Assembly: GCA_963776665.1 (NCBI GenBank)
Contig: CAVZNQ010000035.1
Coordinates: forward strand, 44,796 to 108,795
Length of the DNA stretch: 64,000 bases
From: Roseiarcus sp963776665
GTDB taxonomy: Bacteria > Pseudomonadota > Alphaproteobacteria > Rhizobiales > Beijerinckiaceae
Direction of reading: 5' to 3'
The notes beneath the pieces are model-generated. The model was given only the letters and a program-made list of their open reading frames with translations, made no database searches and was not told the origin of the DNA. The translations under genes were made by a program, and so were the position numbers. Shown here piece after piece: positions 55,633 through 64,000 of this stretch. The first letter of the stretch is position 1, and every line of letters begins with the position of its first letter.

Positions 55633-56821
55633 CGGCCAAACTCTCCTCCAGCATCATGCGGGCGCGCGCCCTGAGTTTCTCGCTCTCGCTCTTGAGCTGG
55701 CCGCAGGCGGCCAGAATGTCGCGGCCCCTCGGCGTGCGCACCGGGCTCGCGTAGCCGGCATTGAAGACGATTTCCGAAAAGCGCTCGATCGTCTCCCAGT
55801 CCGAGCATTCGAAGGCGCTTCCGGGCCACGGATTGAATGGAATGAGGTTGATTTTGGCGGGCAGGCCCTTGAGCAAGCGCACCAGCGCCCTGGCCTCGGC
55901 CGCGAATCGTTGACGCCTTTGAGCATCACGTATTCGAACGTGATGCGCCGGGCGTTGGAGGCGCCCGGATAGCGGCGGCAGGCCTCGATGAGCGTCTCGA
56001 GCGGATATTTCCGGTTGAGCGGCACGAGCTTGTCGCGCAGCGCGTTGTTGGTCGCATGCAGCGACACCGCGAGCATGGTCCCGCATTCCGCGCCGAGCCT
56101 CGCCAATTCCGGGACGACGCCCGAGGTCGAGACGGTGATACGCCGCTTCGATAGCGACAGGCCGTCGCCGTCAGTCAGAATCGCGATCGCGTCGCGCACC
56201 GCCTCGAAGTTGTAAAGCGGCTCTCCCATGCCCATGAAGACGATGTTCGACACCGCGCGCACGCCTTCGCCCCTGGGCACGAGCCCATCGTCGGGCGGTG
56301 TCCCGCCAGGAAAGTCGCCGAGCCGGTCGCGGGCGACCAGAACCTGGCCGACGATCTCGGCCGCAGTCAGGTTGCGCACCAGCGGCATCGTCCCGGTGTG
56401 GCAGAACGAACAGTTGAGGGTGCAGCCGACCTGGCTCGAGACACAAAGCGTGCCCCGATCGGATTCAGGGATGTAGACGCATTCGATCTCGGCGCCCTTG
56501 TCGAAGCGGTGAGCGGGGGCGATGCGCAGGAGCCATTTGCGCGTGCCGTCGGCGGATACCTGCTCGGCCGACGATCTCCGGGCGGGCGAGCGTGCAGCGC
56601 TCGGCGAGCGTTTCGAGCACGCGGCCGGGCGATATTGCGCATCGCCGAAGAATTCGCGCGCGCCGCGATGGTAGATCCAGTGCCAGAGCTGGGACGCGCG
56701 CATCTTGAGCTCGCGCTCGGGCGTGCCGATTTCGCCAAGGCAGCGGATGATTTCGCGCGCGCGTCGCGCCGGCGAGGCAGACGGGCGCGCTGTCCACGGC
56801 TCGACGGATGGCGGGAGTCAT
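55619..56821 (-). pseudogene. rlmN: 23S rRNA (adenine-2503 C2)/tRNA methyltransferase RlmN, multiple frameshifts
   Basis: Radical SAM methylase of A2503 and some tRNAs. The main frame holds MRASQLWHWIYHRGAREFFG, GTLCVSSQVGCTLNCSFCHT (CxxxCxxC) and VFMGMGEPLYNFEAV, ISTSGVVP-like and SLHATNNALRDKLVPLNR. Around 56590-56640 a stretch (RVLETLAERCTLARPEIV) lies in another frame, implying two compensating indels, and near 55905 the frame changes to LVRLLKGLPAKINLIPFNPW. The native start is uncertain. Conserved motifs are present throughout, so errors in the sequence are the likely cause. Confidence 0.85.
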
Positions 56822-56879
56822 GGGCTGGTTTCTAGCATGCGCGGCAGCGGCCGGCCAACGGCCGGTCGTCGCAGGTCTC

Positions 56880-57923
56880 CTATCCGCCGAACACATCGTT
56901 CGTCTGGGCGGTCACGCGTACGAAGGTCGTCCGCTTCGAGACCTCCTTGAGATGGGCGGCGCCGATATAGGTCATCATCGAGCGAACGCCGCCCATGATC
57001 TCGGCCATCGTGCCGTCGACCGATCCGCGGTAGGGCGTCTCTACCGTCTTTCCCTCGGCTGCGCGATAGTGGGCGACGCCCCCGGAGTGCTTCCGCATCG
57101 CGGTCTCCGACGACATGCCGTAGAACGTCATGCCGACCGCGATCTTCTCGCCGCCCCGCTCCTCAAACCGGATTTGGCCGTCGCACTCGTCATGGCCGGC
57201 GAGCATGCCGCCGAGCATGACGAAATCCGCGCCCGCCCCATACGCCTTGGCGACGTCGCCGGGCGCGGTGCAGCCGCCGTCGGCGCAGACCTGACCTTTC
57301 AGCCCGTGCGCGGCGTCGGCGCATTCGATGATCGCCGAGAGCTGCGGATAGCCGACGCCGGTCACCCGCCGCGTGGTGCAGACAGAGCCGGGGCCGATGC
57401 CGATCTTCACGATGTCCGCGCCGGCCAGGATCAGCGCTTCGGTCATGTCGCCGGTGACGACGTTGCCGGCCATGATCACCGCGTTGGGATAGTCGTCGCG
57501 CACCCGCTTGACCGTTTCGAGGAATTTTTCCGCGTAGCCGTTGGCGACGTCGAGGCAGATGAACCGGATCGGCGCGGCCTTGGCGACCGAGGCGAGCTTC
57601 TTGACGTCGCCCGGGGTTGTGCCGAGCGAATAGAAGGTGTGCCCGCCGTCCGGCCCGGCGAAGAACTCGACGAGCTTCGGCTCGGGGTAGTGCTTATGCA
57701 GGGCAGTCAGCGCCCCATGCTTGCCGAGCGCATGCGCCATCGCCACGGTGCCCGTCACGTCCATGTTGGCGGCGATGAGCGGAAAGCCCTTCCATTCCGA
57801 GCCGGTGTGGAGGAAACGGAAGGCGCGATCGACGTCGACGGCGCTGCGCGTGTTGAGGGTCGAACGCTTGGGGCGAATGAGGACGTCCTTGAAATCGAGC
57901 TTGACGTCGGTTTCGATACGCAT
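56880..57923 (-). CDS. guaC: GMP reductase
   Basis: NADPH-dependent deamination of GMP to IMP. Seen: LDFKDVLIRPKRSTLNTRSA at the N-terminus, AGNVVTGDMTEALILAGADI, the active-site GIGPGSVCTTRRVTGVGYPQ near residue 178-195 with the catalytic cysteine, GGCTAPGDVAKAYGAGADFV and MTFYGMSSETAMRKHSGGVA. The length of 347 residues and the absence of CBS domains separate it from IMP dehydrogenase. guaB lies 2.3 kb away, so both directions of the GMP/IMP interconversion are encoded here. Confidence 0.93.
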   Translation of the reverse strand: MRIETDVKLDFKDVLIRPKRSTLNTRSAVDVDRAFRFLHTGSEWKGFPLIAANMDVTGTVAMAHALGKHGALTALHKHYPEPKLVEFFAGPDGGHTFYSLGTTPGDVKKLASVAKAAPIRFICLDVANGYAEKFLETVKRVRDDYPNAVIMAGNVVTGDMTEALILAGADIVKIGIGPGSVCTTRRVTGVGYPQLSAIIECADAAHGLKGQVCADGGCTAPGDVAKAYGAGADFVMLGGMLAGHDECDGQIRFEERGGEKIAVGMTFYGMSSETAMRKHSGGVAHYRAAEGKTVETPYRGSVDGTMAEIMGGVRSMMTYIGAAHLKEVSKRTTFVRVTAQTNDVFGG

Positions 57924-58053
57924 GGATTGTCCAGTGTCTGGCGGGAGAACGGGCGTCTCGGTCCGATAATGTAGTGGTCCGCAGCGGAGACCTCAACGAG
58001 CGCGCCGGGAGCGCGCAACGGAAGGGCGCGGGAAGCAGGGGAGGGGTTCAGGC

Positions 58054-58800
58054 ATGCGATTGAAGGGCAAAGCGGCGCTGGTGACCGGAGCGGGGCAGGG
58101 ATTCGGGTTCGGCATCGCCGAAGCCTTTGTTCGGGAGGGCGCGCGGGTGGCGTGCCTGGACCTGAAAGGCGACGTAGCCGACGCCGCGGCCAAGCGGTTC
58201 GGCGGCGGTTCGATCGCGCTCCACGCCGACGTTTCGAACCGCGACGACGTCGAGCGGGCGGCGCGCGAGGCGATCGCCGCGTTTGGGCGGATCGACATCG
58301 TCGTCAACAACGCCGGCACGACGCACAGGAACAAGCCGCTGATGGAGGTTACGGACGCGGAGTTCGACCGCATCTTCGCCGTCAATGTGAAATCGATCCT
58401 GCTGACCGCCCAGGCCTTTGTTCCGCACATGCGCGCCCAGGGCGGCGGCGTCTTCATCAACGTCGGCTCGACCGCCGCTCTGCGCCCGCGCCCCGGCCTG
58501 ACCGTCTACAACGCCTCGAAGGGCGCTGTGCATGTGATGACGAAGTCGATGGCTGTCGAGCTCGCGCCCGACAAGATCCGCGTCTGCGCGCTGGCGCCGG
58601 TCGCCGGCGAGACGCCGCTGCTCGCCATGTTCATGGGCGAGGACACGCCCGAGAAGCGGGCCGCGTTCAAGGCGACCGTGCCGCTCGGCCGATTCTCGAC
58701 GCCGCAGGACATCGGGGCCGCGACGCTCTTTCTCGCCAGCGACGAGGCGGCGTTCCTGACCGGGGTGGTGCTGGAGGTCGACGGCGGACGGTGCATCTGA
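58054..58800 (+). CDS. Short-chain dehydrogenase/reductase
   Basis: Classical SDR, 248 residues. Seen: the cofactor motif VTGAGQGFGFGIAEAFVREG (TGxxxGxG), NNAGTTH, and the active-site YNASKGAVHVMTKSMAVELA with Tyr-x3-Lys, then PVAGETPLLAMFMGE. The C-terminal VVLEVDGGRCI is typical of FabG-like reductases. The substrate is unknown. The ATG has GGGGAGGGG upstream. It is divergent from guaC. Confidence 0.88.
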   Translation: MRLKGKAALVTGAGQGFGFGIAEAFVREGARVACLDLKGDVADAAAKRFGGGSIALHADVSNRDDVERAAREAIAAFGRIDIVVNNAGTTHRNKPLMEVTDAEFDRIFAVNVKSILLTAQAFVPHMRAQGGGVFINVGSTAALRPRPGLTVYNASKGAVHVMTKSMAVELAPDKIRVCALAPVAGETPLLAMFMGEDTPEKRAAFKATVPLGRFSTPQDIGAATLFLASDEAAFLTGVVLEVDGGRCI

Positions 58801-58851
58801 TCAGGGAGAGTGCGGGCGTTGCAAGCACGACGCCCGCGATCCGTCGGGTTT

Positions 58852-60069
58852 TCAGGCTTGGGCGCCCTCGGAGGATTGGCCTCCCGAATGCCCGCGAGCG
58901 TCGAATGCGTGAATCCAGCCGAACCAGTCGGGAAAGGACTTGAGCCGGGAATTCCTGCGGTCCCGCTCCGGCCCCTCGTCGAGATGAAGCGCCTTGCTGG
59001 CCGCCCAGGAGGCGCGCTGGATCCTTCGCGTGCGCGGCCGGCGGGAAGCTTCGTAGGCGTCGAGCGCCGCCAAGGCGTCTCCTCCCGCCGCGATGCGCTC
59101 GGCGAGCGCGATGGCGTCCTCGATAGTGACGTTGGCGCCCTGCCCGTGATGCGGGAGCATCGCGTGCGCCGCGTCGCCGAGCAGGATGACCCGGCCACGG
59201 CGCCAGCGGCGCAACGGCCGCGCCACGAACAGGCCCCAGCGCAAGTCATGGCGAACCGCGTCGATCATTTGGACCACGGCCGGATGCCAGCCTTCGAAGA
59301 AGGCGAGCGCCTCCCGAGAGGTTGTCTCCACGAGCCCCTTTTCCGGATGCGGCCACACGTCCGGCTCGTCGACGACGGCCAGGAAGTTCACGTGGTCGGC
59401 ATTGGGGCCGATGGCGTAGTGGAGAAGATGCGCGCGCGGCCCCATCCAGAACTGGATCGCCTCCGCGTCGGGGAGGCGCGGCAATCGTGACGTCGGGACG
59501 ATCCCCCGGAACCCGGTGGTTTGCGAATAGTGCAGAGCATCGCCATTGACGACGTGACGCCGCGCGATCGAGCGGACGCCATCGGCCGCGACGACGATGT
59601 CGGCCTCAGCCTTCGCTCCGTTCGCGAATGTGAGCCCCACCGCTTCGCCGCGATCCTCGAGCTCCACGAGCCGGCGCCCCAAGTGAAGGCCATCGCCGCC
59701 GAGCGCGGCGCTGAGGACCCGCTGCAGGTCGGCCCGATGCAGACCGCAATAAGGCGCCCCGAAGCGCAGGCGATAGGCCTGTCCGAGGCGAACGGGATGA
59801 GCGGCGATCCGCGCGCCGGTGGCGCCGTCGCGATAAATGAGCTCGGTTGGCTCGGTCGAAGACGAAACGATCGAATCGAGCACGCCGAGCCGCTTCAATT
59901 CCCGCGTGCCGTTGGCCGACAGGGCGACCGCCGCGCCGATTTCCGCCAGTTCGTGCGCCTGTTCGAAGATCTCGAAGGCTATTCCGCGCTGACGCAGCGC
60001 CAGCGCCAGCGTAAGGCCGCCAACGCCTGCCCCGACGATTGCGATGCGGAGCCGGGTGTGATTGGGCAT
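58852..60069 (-). CDS. FAD-dependent monooxygenase (salicylate hydroxylase-like)
   Basis: Flavoprotein monooxygenase, 405 residues from the ATG at 60069. Seen: RIAIVGAGVGGLTLALALRQ at residues 7-26, DIVVAADGVRSIARRHVV (DG motif), WRRGRVILLGDAAHAMLPHH with GQGANVTIEDAIALA (FAD motif 2). The pattern suits 3-hydroxybenzoate/salicylate hydroxylases, but the substrate is unknown. The open frame runs further upstream to 60213, but conserved sequence begins only at this ATG. Confidence 0.85.
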   Translation of the reverse strand: MPNHTRLRIAIVGAGVGGLTLALALRQRGIAFEIFEQAHELAEIGAAVALSANGTRELKRLGVLDSIVSSSTEPTELIYRDGATGARIAAHPVRLGQAYRLRFGAPYCGLHRADLQRVLSAALGGDGLHLGRRLVELEDRGEAVGLTFANGAKAEADIVVAADGVRSIARRHVVNGDALHYSQTTGFRGIVPTSRLPRLPDAEAIQFWMGPRAHLLHYAIGPNADHVNFLAVVDEPDVWPHPEKGLVETTSREALAFFEGWHPAVVQMIDAVRHDLRWGLFVARPLRRWRRGRVILLGDAAHAMLPHHGQGANVTIEDAIALAERIAAGGDALAALDAYEASRRPRTRRIQRASWAASKALHLDEGPERDRRNSRLKSFPDWFGWIHAFDARGHSGGQSSEGAQA

Positions 60070-60270
60070 GGCCTCGAACGGAACGATATCGCTTGCGCCA
60101 GGATCGAGCCGCGCCGGGCCGCTGTCAACATTGGGCCCGAGGCCGCGGCGCTCGCGTCTTGGCTCACCGTCCGCTAGGAACTTCGCCCGGCCCATGTTAG
60201 GCAGCCGCGCCATGCAGCGGATGCGAGTCTTGCGCCTTCCGCCCCCTCAATCCACATAGGATGCGTGGCG

Positions 60271-61764
60271 ATGGCGATTCTTGAACCGAACTCTATTCCC
60301 GAAGGACTCGCGTTCGACGACGTCCTGCTGCGCCCGGGCCATAGCGCGGTGATGCCGAGCGGAACGAATGTCGGGACGCAGCTCACCCGCACGATCCGCC
60401 TGAACCTGCCGATCATCTCCGCGGCGATGGACACCGTGACCGAAGCGAGGCTCGCGATCGCCATGGCGGAGGCCGGCGGCATCGGGGTTATCCACCGCAA
60501 CCTCGAGCCCGCCGAGCAGGCCGAGGAGGTGCGCAAGGTCAAGCGGTTCGAGAGCGGGATGGTCGTCGATCCGATCACCATCTTTCCCGATGCGACGCTG
60601 GCCGATGCGCTCGCTCTCATGAAGCGCGCCTCGATCTCCGGCATTCCCGTGGTCGAGCGCGGGGCGGACGGCAAGCCGGCGAAGCTCGTCGGCATTCTCA
60701 CCAACCGCGACGTGCGCTTCGCCGACGATCCGCGCCAGCCGGTGACCGACCTCATGACCCGGAACGTGGTGACGGTGCGGGAGGGGGTCAACCGCGACGA
60801 GGCGCGGCGGCTCCTTCATCTGCACCGGATCGAGAAACTGGTCGTCGTCGACGATTCCGCCCGCTGCGTCGGCCTCATTACCGTGAAGGACATCGAGAAG
60901 GCGACCGCCCACCCCAACGCCGCCAAGGACGCCGATGGGCGACTGAGAGTCGCCGCCGCGACCTCGGTCGGCGACAAGGGCTTCGAGCGCGCCGAGCTCC
61001 TGATGGCGGCCGGCGTCGACTGCCTCGTCGTCGACACCGCGCACGGCCATTCCGAGCAGGTGCTCGCCCAGGTCCGCCGGATCCAGCGGGCGACCAACAA
61101 GGTTTCGGTCATCGCCGGTAATGTGGCGACCCGCGAGGGGGCGAAGGCGCTGATCGACGCCGGCGCGGACGCGATCAAGGTCGGCATCGGGCCCGGCTCG
61201 ATCTGCACCACCCGGATCGTCGCCGGCGTCGGCGTGCCGCAGCTGACCGCCATTCTGGAAGCTGCCGAAGCCGCGCGCGCGGCGGGCGTGCCGGCGATCG
61301 CCGACGGCGGGGTCAAATATTCGGGCGATCTCGCCAAGGCGATCGCGGCCGGGGCGGATTGCGTGATGATCGGCTCGCTGCTCGCCGGCACCGACGAGAG
61401 CCCGGGCGAGGTGTTCCTCTATCAGGGACGCTCGTACAAGAGCTATCGCGGCATGGGCTCGCTCGGCGCGATGGCCCAGGGCTCGGCCGACCGCTACTTC
61501 CAGCAGGACGTCAAGGATCAGGTGAAACTGGTGCCGGAGGGCGTCGAGGGGCAGGTGCCCTATCGCGGCCCGGTCGGAGCGATCGTGCACCAGCTCGCGG
61601 GCGGCTTGCGCGCCGCGATGGGTTACGTCGGGGCGGAGACCATCCCCGAGTTCCAGCACAAGGCGCGCTTCATGCGCATCACCAGCGCGGGGTTGCGCGA
61701 AAGCCACGTCCACGACGTCGCCATCACCCGCGAGAGTCCGAACTATCACCCGTCGGGGGTGTAG
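60271..61764 (+). CDS. guaB: Inosine-5'-monophosphate dehydrogenase
   Basis: NAD-dependent oxidation of IMP to XMP, the committed step to guanine nucleotides. Seen: GLAFDDVLLRPGHSAVMPSG, PIISAAMDTVTEARLAIAMA, a pair of CBS domains near residues 95-210, the active-site GIGPGSICTTRIVAGVGVPQ near 307-326 with the catalytic cysteine, and YRGMGSLGAMAQGSADRYF flap. The length of 497 residues is normal. ATG 60271 is preferred over GTG 60265 because AGGA then has good spacing. Confidence 0.96.
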   Translation: MAILEPNSIPEGLAFDDVLLRPGHSAVMPSGTNVGTQLTRTIRLNLPIISAAMDTVTEARLAIAMAEAGGIGVIHRNLEPAEQAEEVRKVKRFESGMVVDPITIFPDATLADALALMKRASISGIPVVERGADGKPAKLVGILTNRDVRFADDPRQPVTDLMTRNVVTVREGVNRDEARRLLHLHRIEKLVVVDDSARCVGLITVKDIEKATAHPNAAKDADGRLRVAAATSVGDKGFERAELLMAAGVDCLVVDTAHGHSEQVLAQVRRIQRATNKVSVIAGNVATREGAKALIDAGADAIKVGIGPGSICTTRIVAGVGVPQLTAILEAAEAARAAGVPAIADGGVKYSGDLAKAIAAGADCVMIGSLLAGTDESPGEVFLYQGRSYKSYRGMGSLGAMAQGSADRYFQQDVKDQVKLVPEGVEGQVPYRGPVGAIVHQLAGGLRAAMGYVGAETIPEFQHKARFMRITSAGLRESHVHDVAITRESPNYHPSGV

Positions 61765-61848
61765 CGCCAATCGACCGGCTTTCTCGCACGACGATTCCAT
61801 CGGAACGCAACTGTCTCTAATATCGCGGCATGTGAGAAGGAGCCGGAC

Positions 61849-62067
61849 GTGTCGCACCACCAGCACCAGAGGGCGTTGCGCCTCGAGATCGACCGGGAAG
61901 CCAAGGCGCTCATGAGCTCGGTCGGCGCCCAGGCTTATTGGGTAGCCCGGCGGAGGGCGGAAGAATCAAGCAGCGACGAAATGGCCAGGGGCTGGACCGG
62001 AGTCGCCGCCGCAATCGAGCGGAGAACCGCGAAGCGCTCGTCGCTCCTGTCCTATCTGCTCCACTAG
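61849..62067 (+). CDS. Small hypothetical protein
   Basis: A 72-residue hydrophilic protein starting at GTG 61849 after AGGAG. Seen: a helical, charged sequence (LRLEIDREAKALMSSVGAQA, WVARRRAEESSSDEMARGWT) with no signal peptide or cysteine. Not recognised. Coding is supported by the ribosome-binding site and by its place between guaB and a convergent transporter gene. Confidence 0.55.
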   Translation: MSHHQHQRALRLEIDREAKALMSSVGAQAYWVARRRAEESSSDEMARGWTGVAAAIERRTAKRSSLLSYLLH

Positions 62068-62073
62068 GGGCGC

Positions 62074-62958
62074 TCACATATTCGCCGCCGCCGCCTCTTT
62101 TCGCGCCGCGCCGCGGGCGGCGAAGAGCTGGCTCAGCCACACGCTGACCATGACCAGAGCGACGCCGAGGAGCTGGAGGGGCGTGAACGTCTCGCCGGCG
62201 GCGAGCCAGCCAAGCAGGATCGCGGTCACCGGGCTCAAGAGAACGAGGGGCGACACGGCTTGCGGGCCGAGCCGGGCGAGCCCCCTGAACCAGAGGAAGT
62301 AGCTGACCGCCGCGCCGAACAGCCCGAGCCAGACAAATCCGGCAAGGTTGGGAAGCGTCAGCGGGGGCAGGGGCGGCTCCAGCGTCAGCGCGAACGGCGC
62401 GAGCAGGAGGCCGCCGGCGACAAGCTGCCAGGCGGTGAATGTGAGCGCCGGGACGGGCGGCTGCCAGCGCTTTGCGAGCACCGTGCCGAGCGCCATCGCG
62501 GCCGCGGCGCCGAGGCCAGCCGTGACGCCAAGCCCATCGAGCGCGGCCCCGGGCTGAACGACCAGAAGCGCGACGCCCACGACGCCGCCCAATGCCGCGC
62601 CGACGGCGCCCAAGCGCAGCGGGGCGCCGAGCAACGCCCAAGAAAGCGCGACGACGAAAACCGGCTGGAGCGCGTTCACCGTGGCCGCCACGCCGCCCGG
62701 CAATCGATAGGCGGAAATGAAGAGCAGCCACCAGAAGAGCGAGAAGTTCAGTCCCCCGAGAATGAGAACCCGAAAGAGCCACACGCCCTTCGGCAGTTCG
62801 CGCACGAAGGCGAGAAGGAGAAGCCCCGCCGGGAGAGCGCGGATCAGCGAGGTGGTGAGCGGATAGCCTTGCGGGAGCCACCGCGTGGTCACGAGATAGA
62901 CCGTTCCCCAGATGACCGCGGCGAGCCCGGTGAGCAGGAGATCGGCGAGGCGCGTCAT
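62074..62958 (-). CDS. EamA/DMT-family transporter
   Basis: Ten-span drug/metabolite transporter family protein, 294 residues. Seen: two similar halves, AAVIWGTVYLVTTRWLPQGY near the start, LGGLNFSLFWWLLFISAYRL, ALQPVFVVALSWALLGAPLR (end of the first EamA half), then WLGLFGAAVSYFLWFRGLAR and LSPVTAILLGWLAAGETFTP (second half). The ATG at 62958 starts the first membrane segment. Probably exports a small metabolite or amino acid; the substrate is unknown. Confidence 0.87.
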   Translation of the reverse strand: MTRLADLLLTGLAAVIWGTVYLVTTRWLPQGYPLTTSLIRALPAGLLLLAFVRELPKGVWLFRVLILGGLNFSLFWWLLFISAYRLPGGVAATVNALQPVFVVALSWALLGAPLRLGAVGAALGGVVGVALLVVQPGAALDGLGVTAGLGAAAAMALGTVLAKRWQPPVPALTFTAWQLVAGGLLLAPFALTLEPPLPPLTLPNLAGFVWLGLFGAAVSYFLWFRGLARLGPQAVSPLVLLSPVTAILLGWLAAGETFTPLQLLGVALVMVSVWLSQLFAARGAARKEAAAANM

Positions 62959-63010
62959 GGCGTCGAGTGGGCCGGCGGCGTAAGCAACGGTTCGTCGCGG
63001 GCGAGCCTTC

Positions 63011-63157
63011 TCACATATGGTTCTCGAGTTGCGTCTTGGCGTCGAGCGGCTTCGGCGGCGGGGCGGCGATGACGGGGGCAGGGGGCGGCGGCGCGGTGCA
63101 AGCGCCGAGCGCGGCCAGAACGGCGCAGGCGGCAAAGACGCGAAGGCTCTTGGACAT
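63011..63157 (-). CDS. Small lipoprotein
   Basis: A 48-residue predicted lipoprotein. Seen: SKSLRVFAACAVLAALGAC with the lipobox LAALGAC, followed by a Pro-rich linker (TAPPPPAPVIAAPPPKPLDA). The ATG at 63157 has AAGGAG nine bases before it. No domain is recognisable. It lies 52 bp before the DMT transporter on the same strand. Confidence 0.6.
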   Translation of the reverse strand: MSKSLRVFAACAVLAALGACTAPPPPAPVIAAPPPKPLDAKTQLENHM

Positions 63158-63227
63158 TGGGGAGGTCTCCTTGTTCATCGGAAGCCCCCCGATCCCACGG
63201 GGACCCACGCTTGGGTGAGGCCAGGGG

Positions 63228-63626
63228 CTAGGCGCTCCGCGCGGCTTGCGCGTCGACAATTCGACAGCGAACGGGGGCGCTCTCGTCGAAATAGCAGACA
63301 GCGCATATGCGATGATAACCGTCGGCCACGACGAGCGGCAGCCCTTTTCCGAGGTCGCCGCAAACAAGGAGAACCGGGGCCAGCGCCTTGCCCTTTTGAA
63401 TTCGCTTCAAGTCGTCCGCGACGTGTGATTCGTCGCTGGGCAACAATGGCAGTTCCGCCGCGCGCAACAAGTCCTTGGCGGCGTGTTCGACGATCTTGGC
63501 GCTGCGGAGTTTTTTAACGAGCGCCTTCGCTTTGGCGCCCGGGCACAGAAGCGAGAGAAACCTGACCGCGGCGTCAAAATCCCCGGCTTCCCCTTTTTCC
63601 GCCCATTTGAGCGTCGCTTTGCTCAT
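63228..63626 (-). CDS. ParB-like-fold hypothetical protein
   Basis: A 132-residue protein. Seen: an N-terminal helical stretch (FDAAVRFLSLLCPGAKAKAL) and a C-terminal ADDLKRIQKGKALAPVLLVC with VVADGYHRICAVCYFDE, which resembles the ParB/sulfiredoxin-like xxDGxHR nucleotide-binding motif. The ATG at 63626 follows GGAGGGAGCC. No partition function is implied; small stand-alone members are common and uncharacterised. Confidence 0.6.
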   Translation of the reverse strand: MSKATLKWAEKGEAGDFDAAVRFLSLLCPGAKAKALVKKLRSAKIVEHAAKDLLRAAELPLLPSDESHVADDLKRIQKGKALAPVLLVCGDLGKGLPLVVADGYHRICAVCYFDESAPVRCRIVDAQAARSA

Positions 63627-63783
63627 GATCGGCTCCCTCCCCTGAGAATATCCGCGTATCCTATGTCGTACGATGGTCGCAATCCAATCCGCGCGCCTTA
63701 TCCTTCTCTCGAGCATAAACGGAAATCGCGGATCGTCCCTTGGCGCCCATCTTGCGGCGGCCGCTGCGGAAGGGGGCGAGAAC

Positions 63784-64000
63784 ATGGGCCACATCATCTT
63801 GCGAGGGCGCGAGCCGTTCGACTTGATCGCTCACCGATTGGCGTCAGCCGTCGCGGAGAACGGGACGGTCGTGGCTTCCGTACCGATTTTCGCCCCCGGC
63901 GTCGCTGGCAACGTCGCTGAAATTCGAATCCTGCTCAATCCGCAACAAGCCGAAGACTTGGCGCGGCAACTGCTGGCCGAGGCGAAAAGGGCGCGGGAGA
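63784..64000 (+). CDS. Hypothetical protein, 3' end cut by window edge
   Basis: An open frame from ATG 63784 runs through the window end, giving at least 72 residues: it opens GHIILRGREPFDLIAHRLAS and continues with VASVPIFAPGVAGNVAEIRI. AAGGGGGCGAG lies just before the ATG. The protein is not recognised. Coding is plausible from the codon pattern and ribosome site, but the rest of the gene is not visible. Confidence 0.5.
   Translation, partial: MGHIILRGREPFDLIAHRLASAVAENGTVVASVPIFAPGVAGNVAEIRILLNPQQAEDLARQLLAEAKRARE

Overview
The window is GC-rich DNA from an alphaproteobacterium, most likely Hyphomicrobiales and perhaps the Beijerinckiaceae/Methylocystaceae side. This placement is inferred from gene content: a Rhizobium-type asparaginase, a GANTC site in the mraZ promoter, alphaproteobacterial-type intergenic palindromes, and a PQQ alcohol dehydrogenase of the lanthanide type beside central C2/C3 carbon genes. 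No rRNA, tRNA, CRISPR array or insertion sequence was recognised, and no gene-free stretch exceeds about 300 bases.

Layout. 1-5.4 kb holds the sugar-phosphate genes tkt (cut by the window edge), gap and pgk, with a methyltransferase inserted. 5.4-9.6 kb is an accessory patch: thioesterase, Fe-S protein, methyltransferase, cupin, and decayed remnants of an ABC transporter and perhaps an aldolase. 9.8-13.3 kb has phosphoketolase followed by an L-lactate dehydrogenase. 15.5-26.9 kb is the division and cell-wall (dcw) cluster mraZ-rsmH-ftsL-ftsI-murE-murF-mraY-murD-ftsW-murG, preceded by a MraZ operator and ending abruptly after murG at a palindromic repeat. 27-29.4 kb has a LysR gene divergent from a DUF4260/metallo-hydrolase pair, then CIRCE-groES-groEL, a transglutaminase-like protein and an acetyltransferase. 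33-36.6 kb is a marR-emrA-emrB efflux operon.

37-43.6 kb encodes a full pyruvate dehydrogenase complex (aceE, aceF, lpd with its own lipoyl domain). 43.7-45.9 kb carries a radical SAM/SPASM enzyme with a small partner protein and an epimerase-like reductase. 46-51 kb has a CBS/BON protein, asparaginase, ankyrin protein, cytochrome c and the PQQ dehydrogenase. 51.3-54.6 kb holds a second 2-oxoacid/acetoin dehydrogenase operon (acoA-acoB-acoC type), followed by a SorC-type regulator and rlmN. 56.9-61.8 kb has guaC and guaB with two oxidoreductases between them, and the window ends with small proteins and a DMT transporter.

How it fits together: phosphoketolase (xylulose-5-P/fructose-6-P to acetyl-P), transketolase, GAPDH/PGK, lactate dehydrogenase and two acyl-CoA-forming dehydrogenase complexes are all concerned with C2-C3 flux, and the periplasmic PQQ dehydrogenase would feed electrons from an alcohol to cytochrome c.

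A striking technical feature is the number of single-gene frameshifts: methyltransferase, ABC transporter, ldh, ftsI, murF, aceF, ankyrin protein, cytochrome c, acoC and rlmN. Several are in essential genes, and those that can be resolved lie in G or C runs. This suggests base-calling or assembly indels rather than real decay, except for the ABC/aldolase region, which looks truly degraded.
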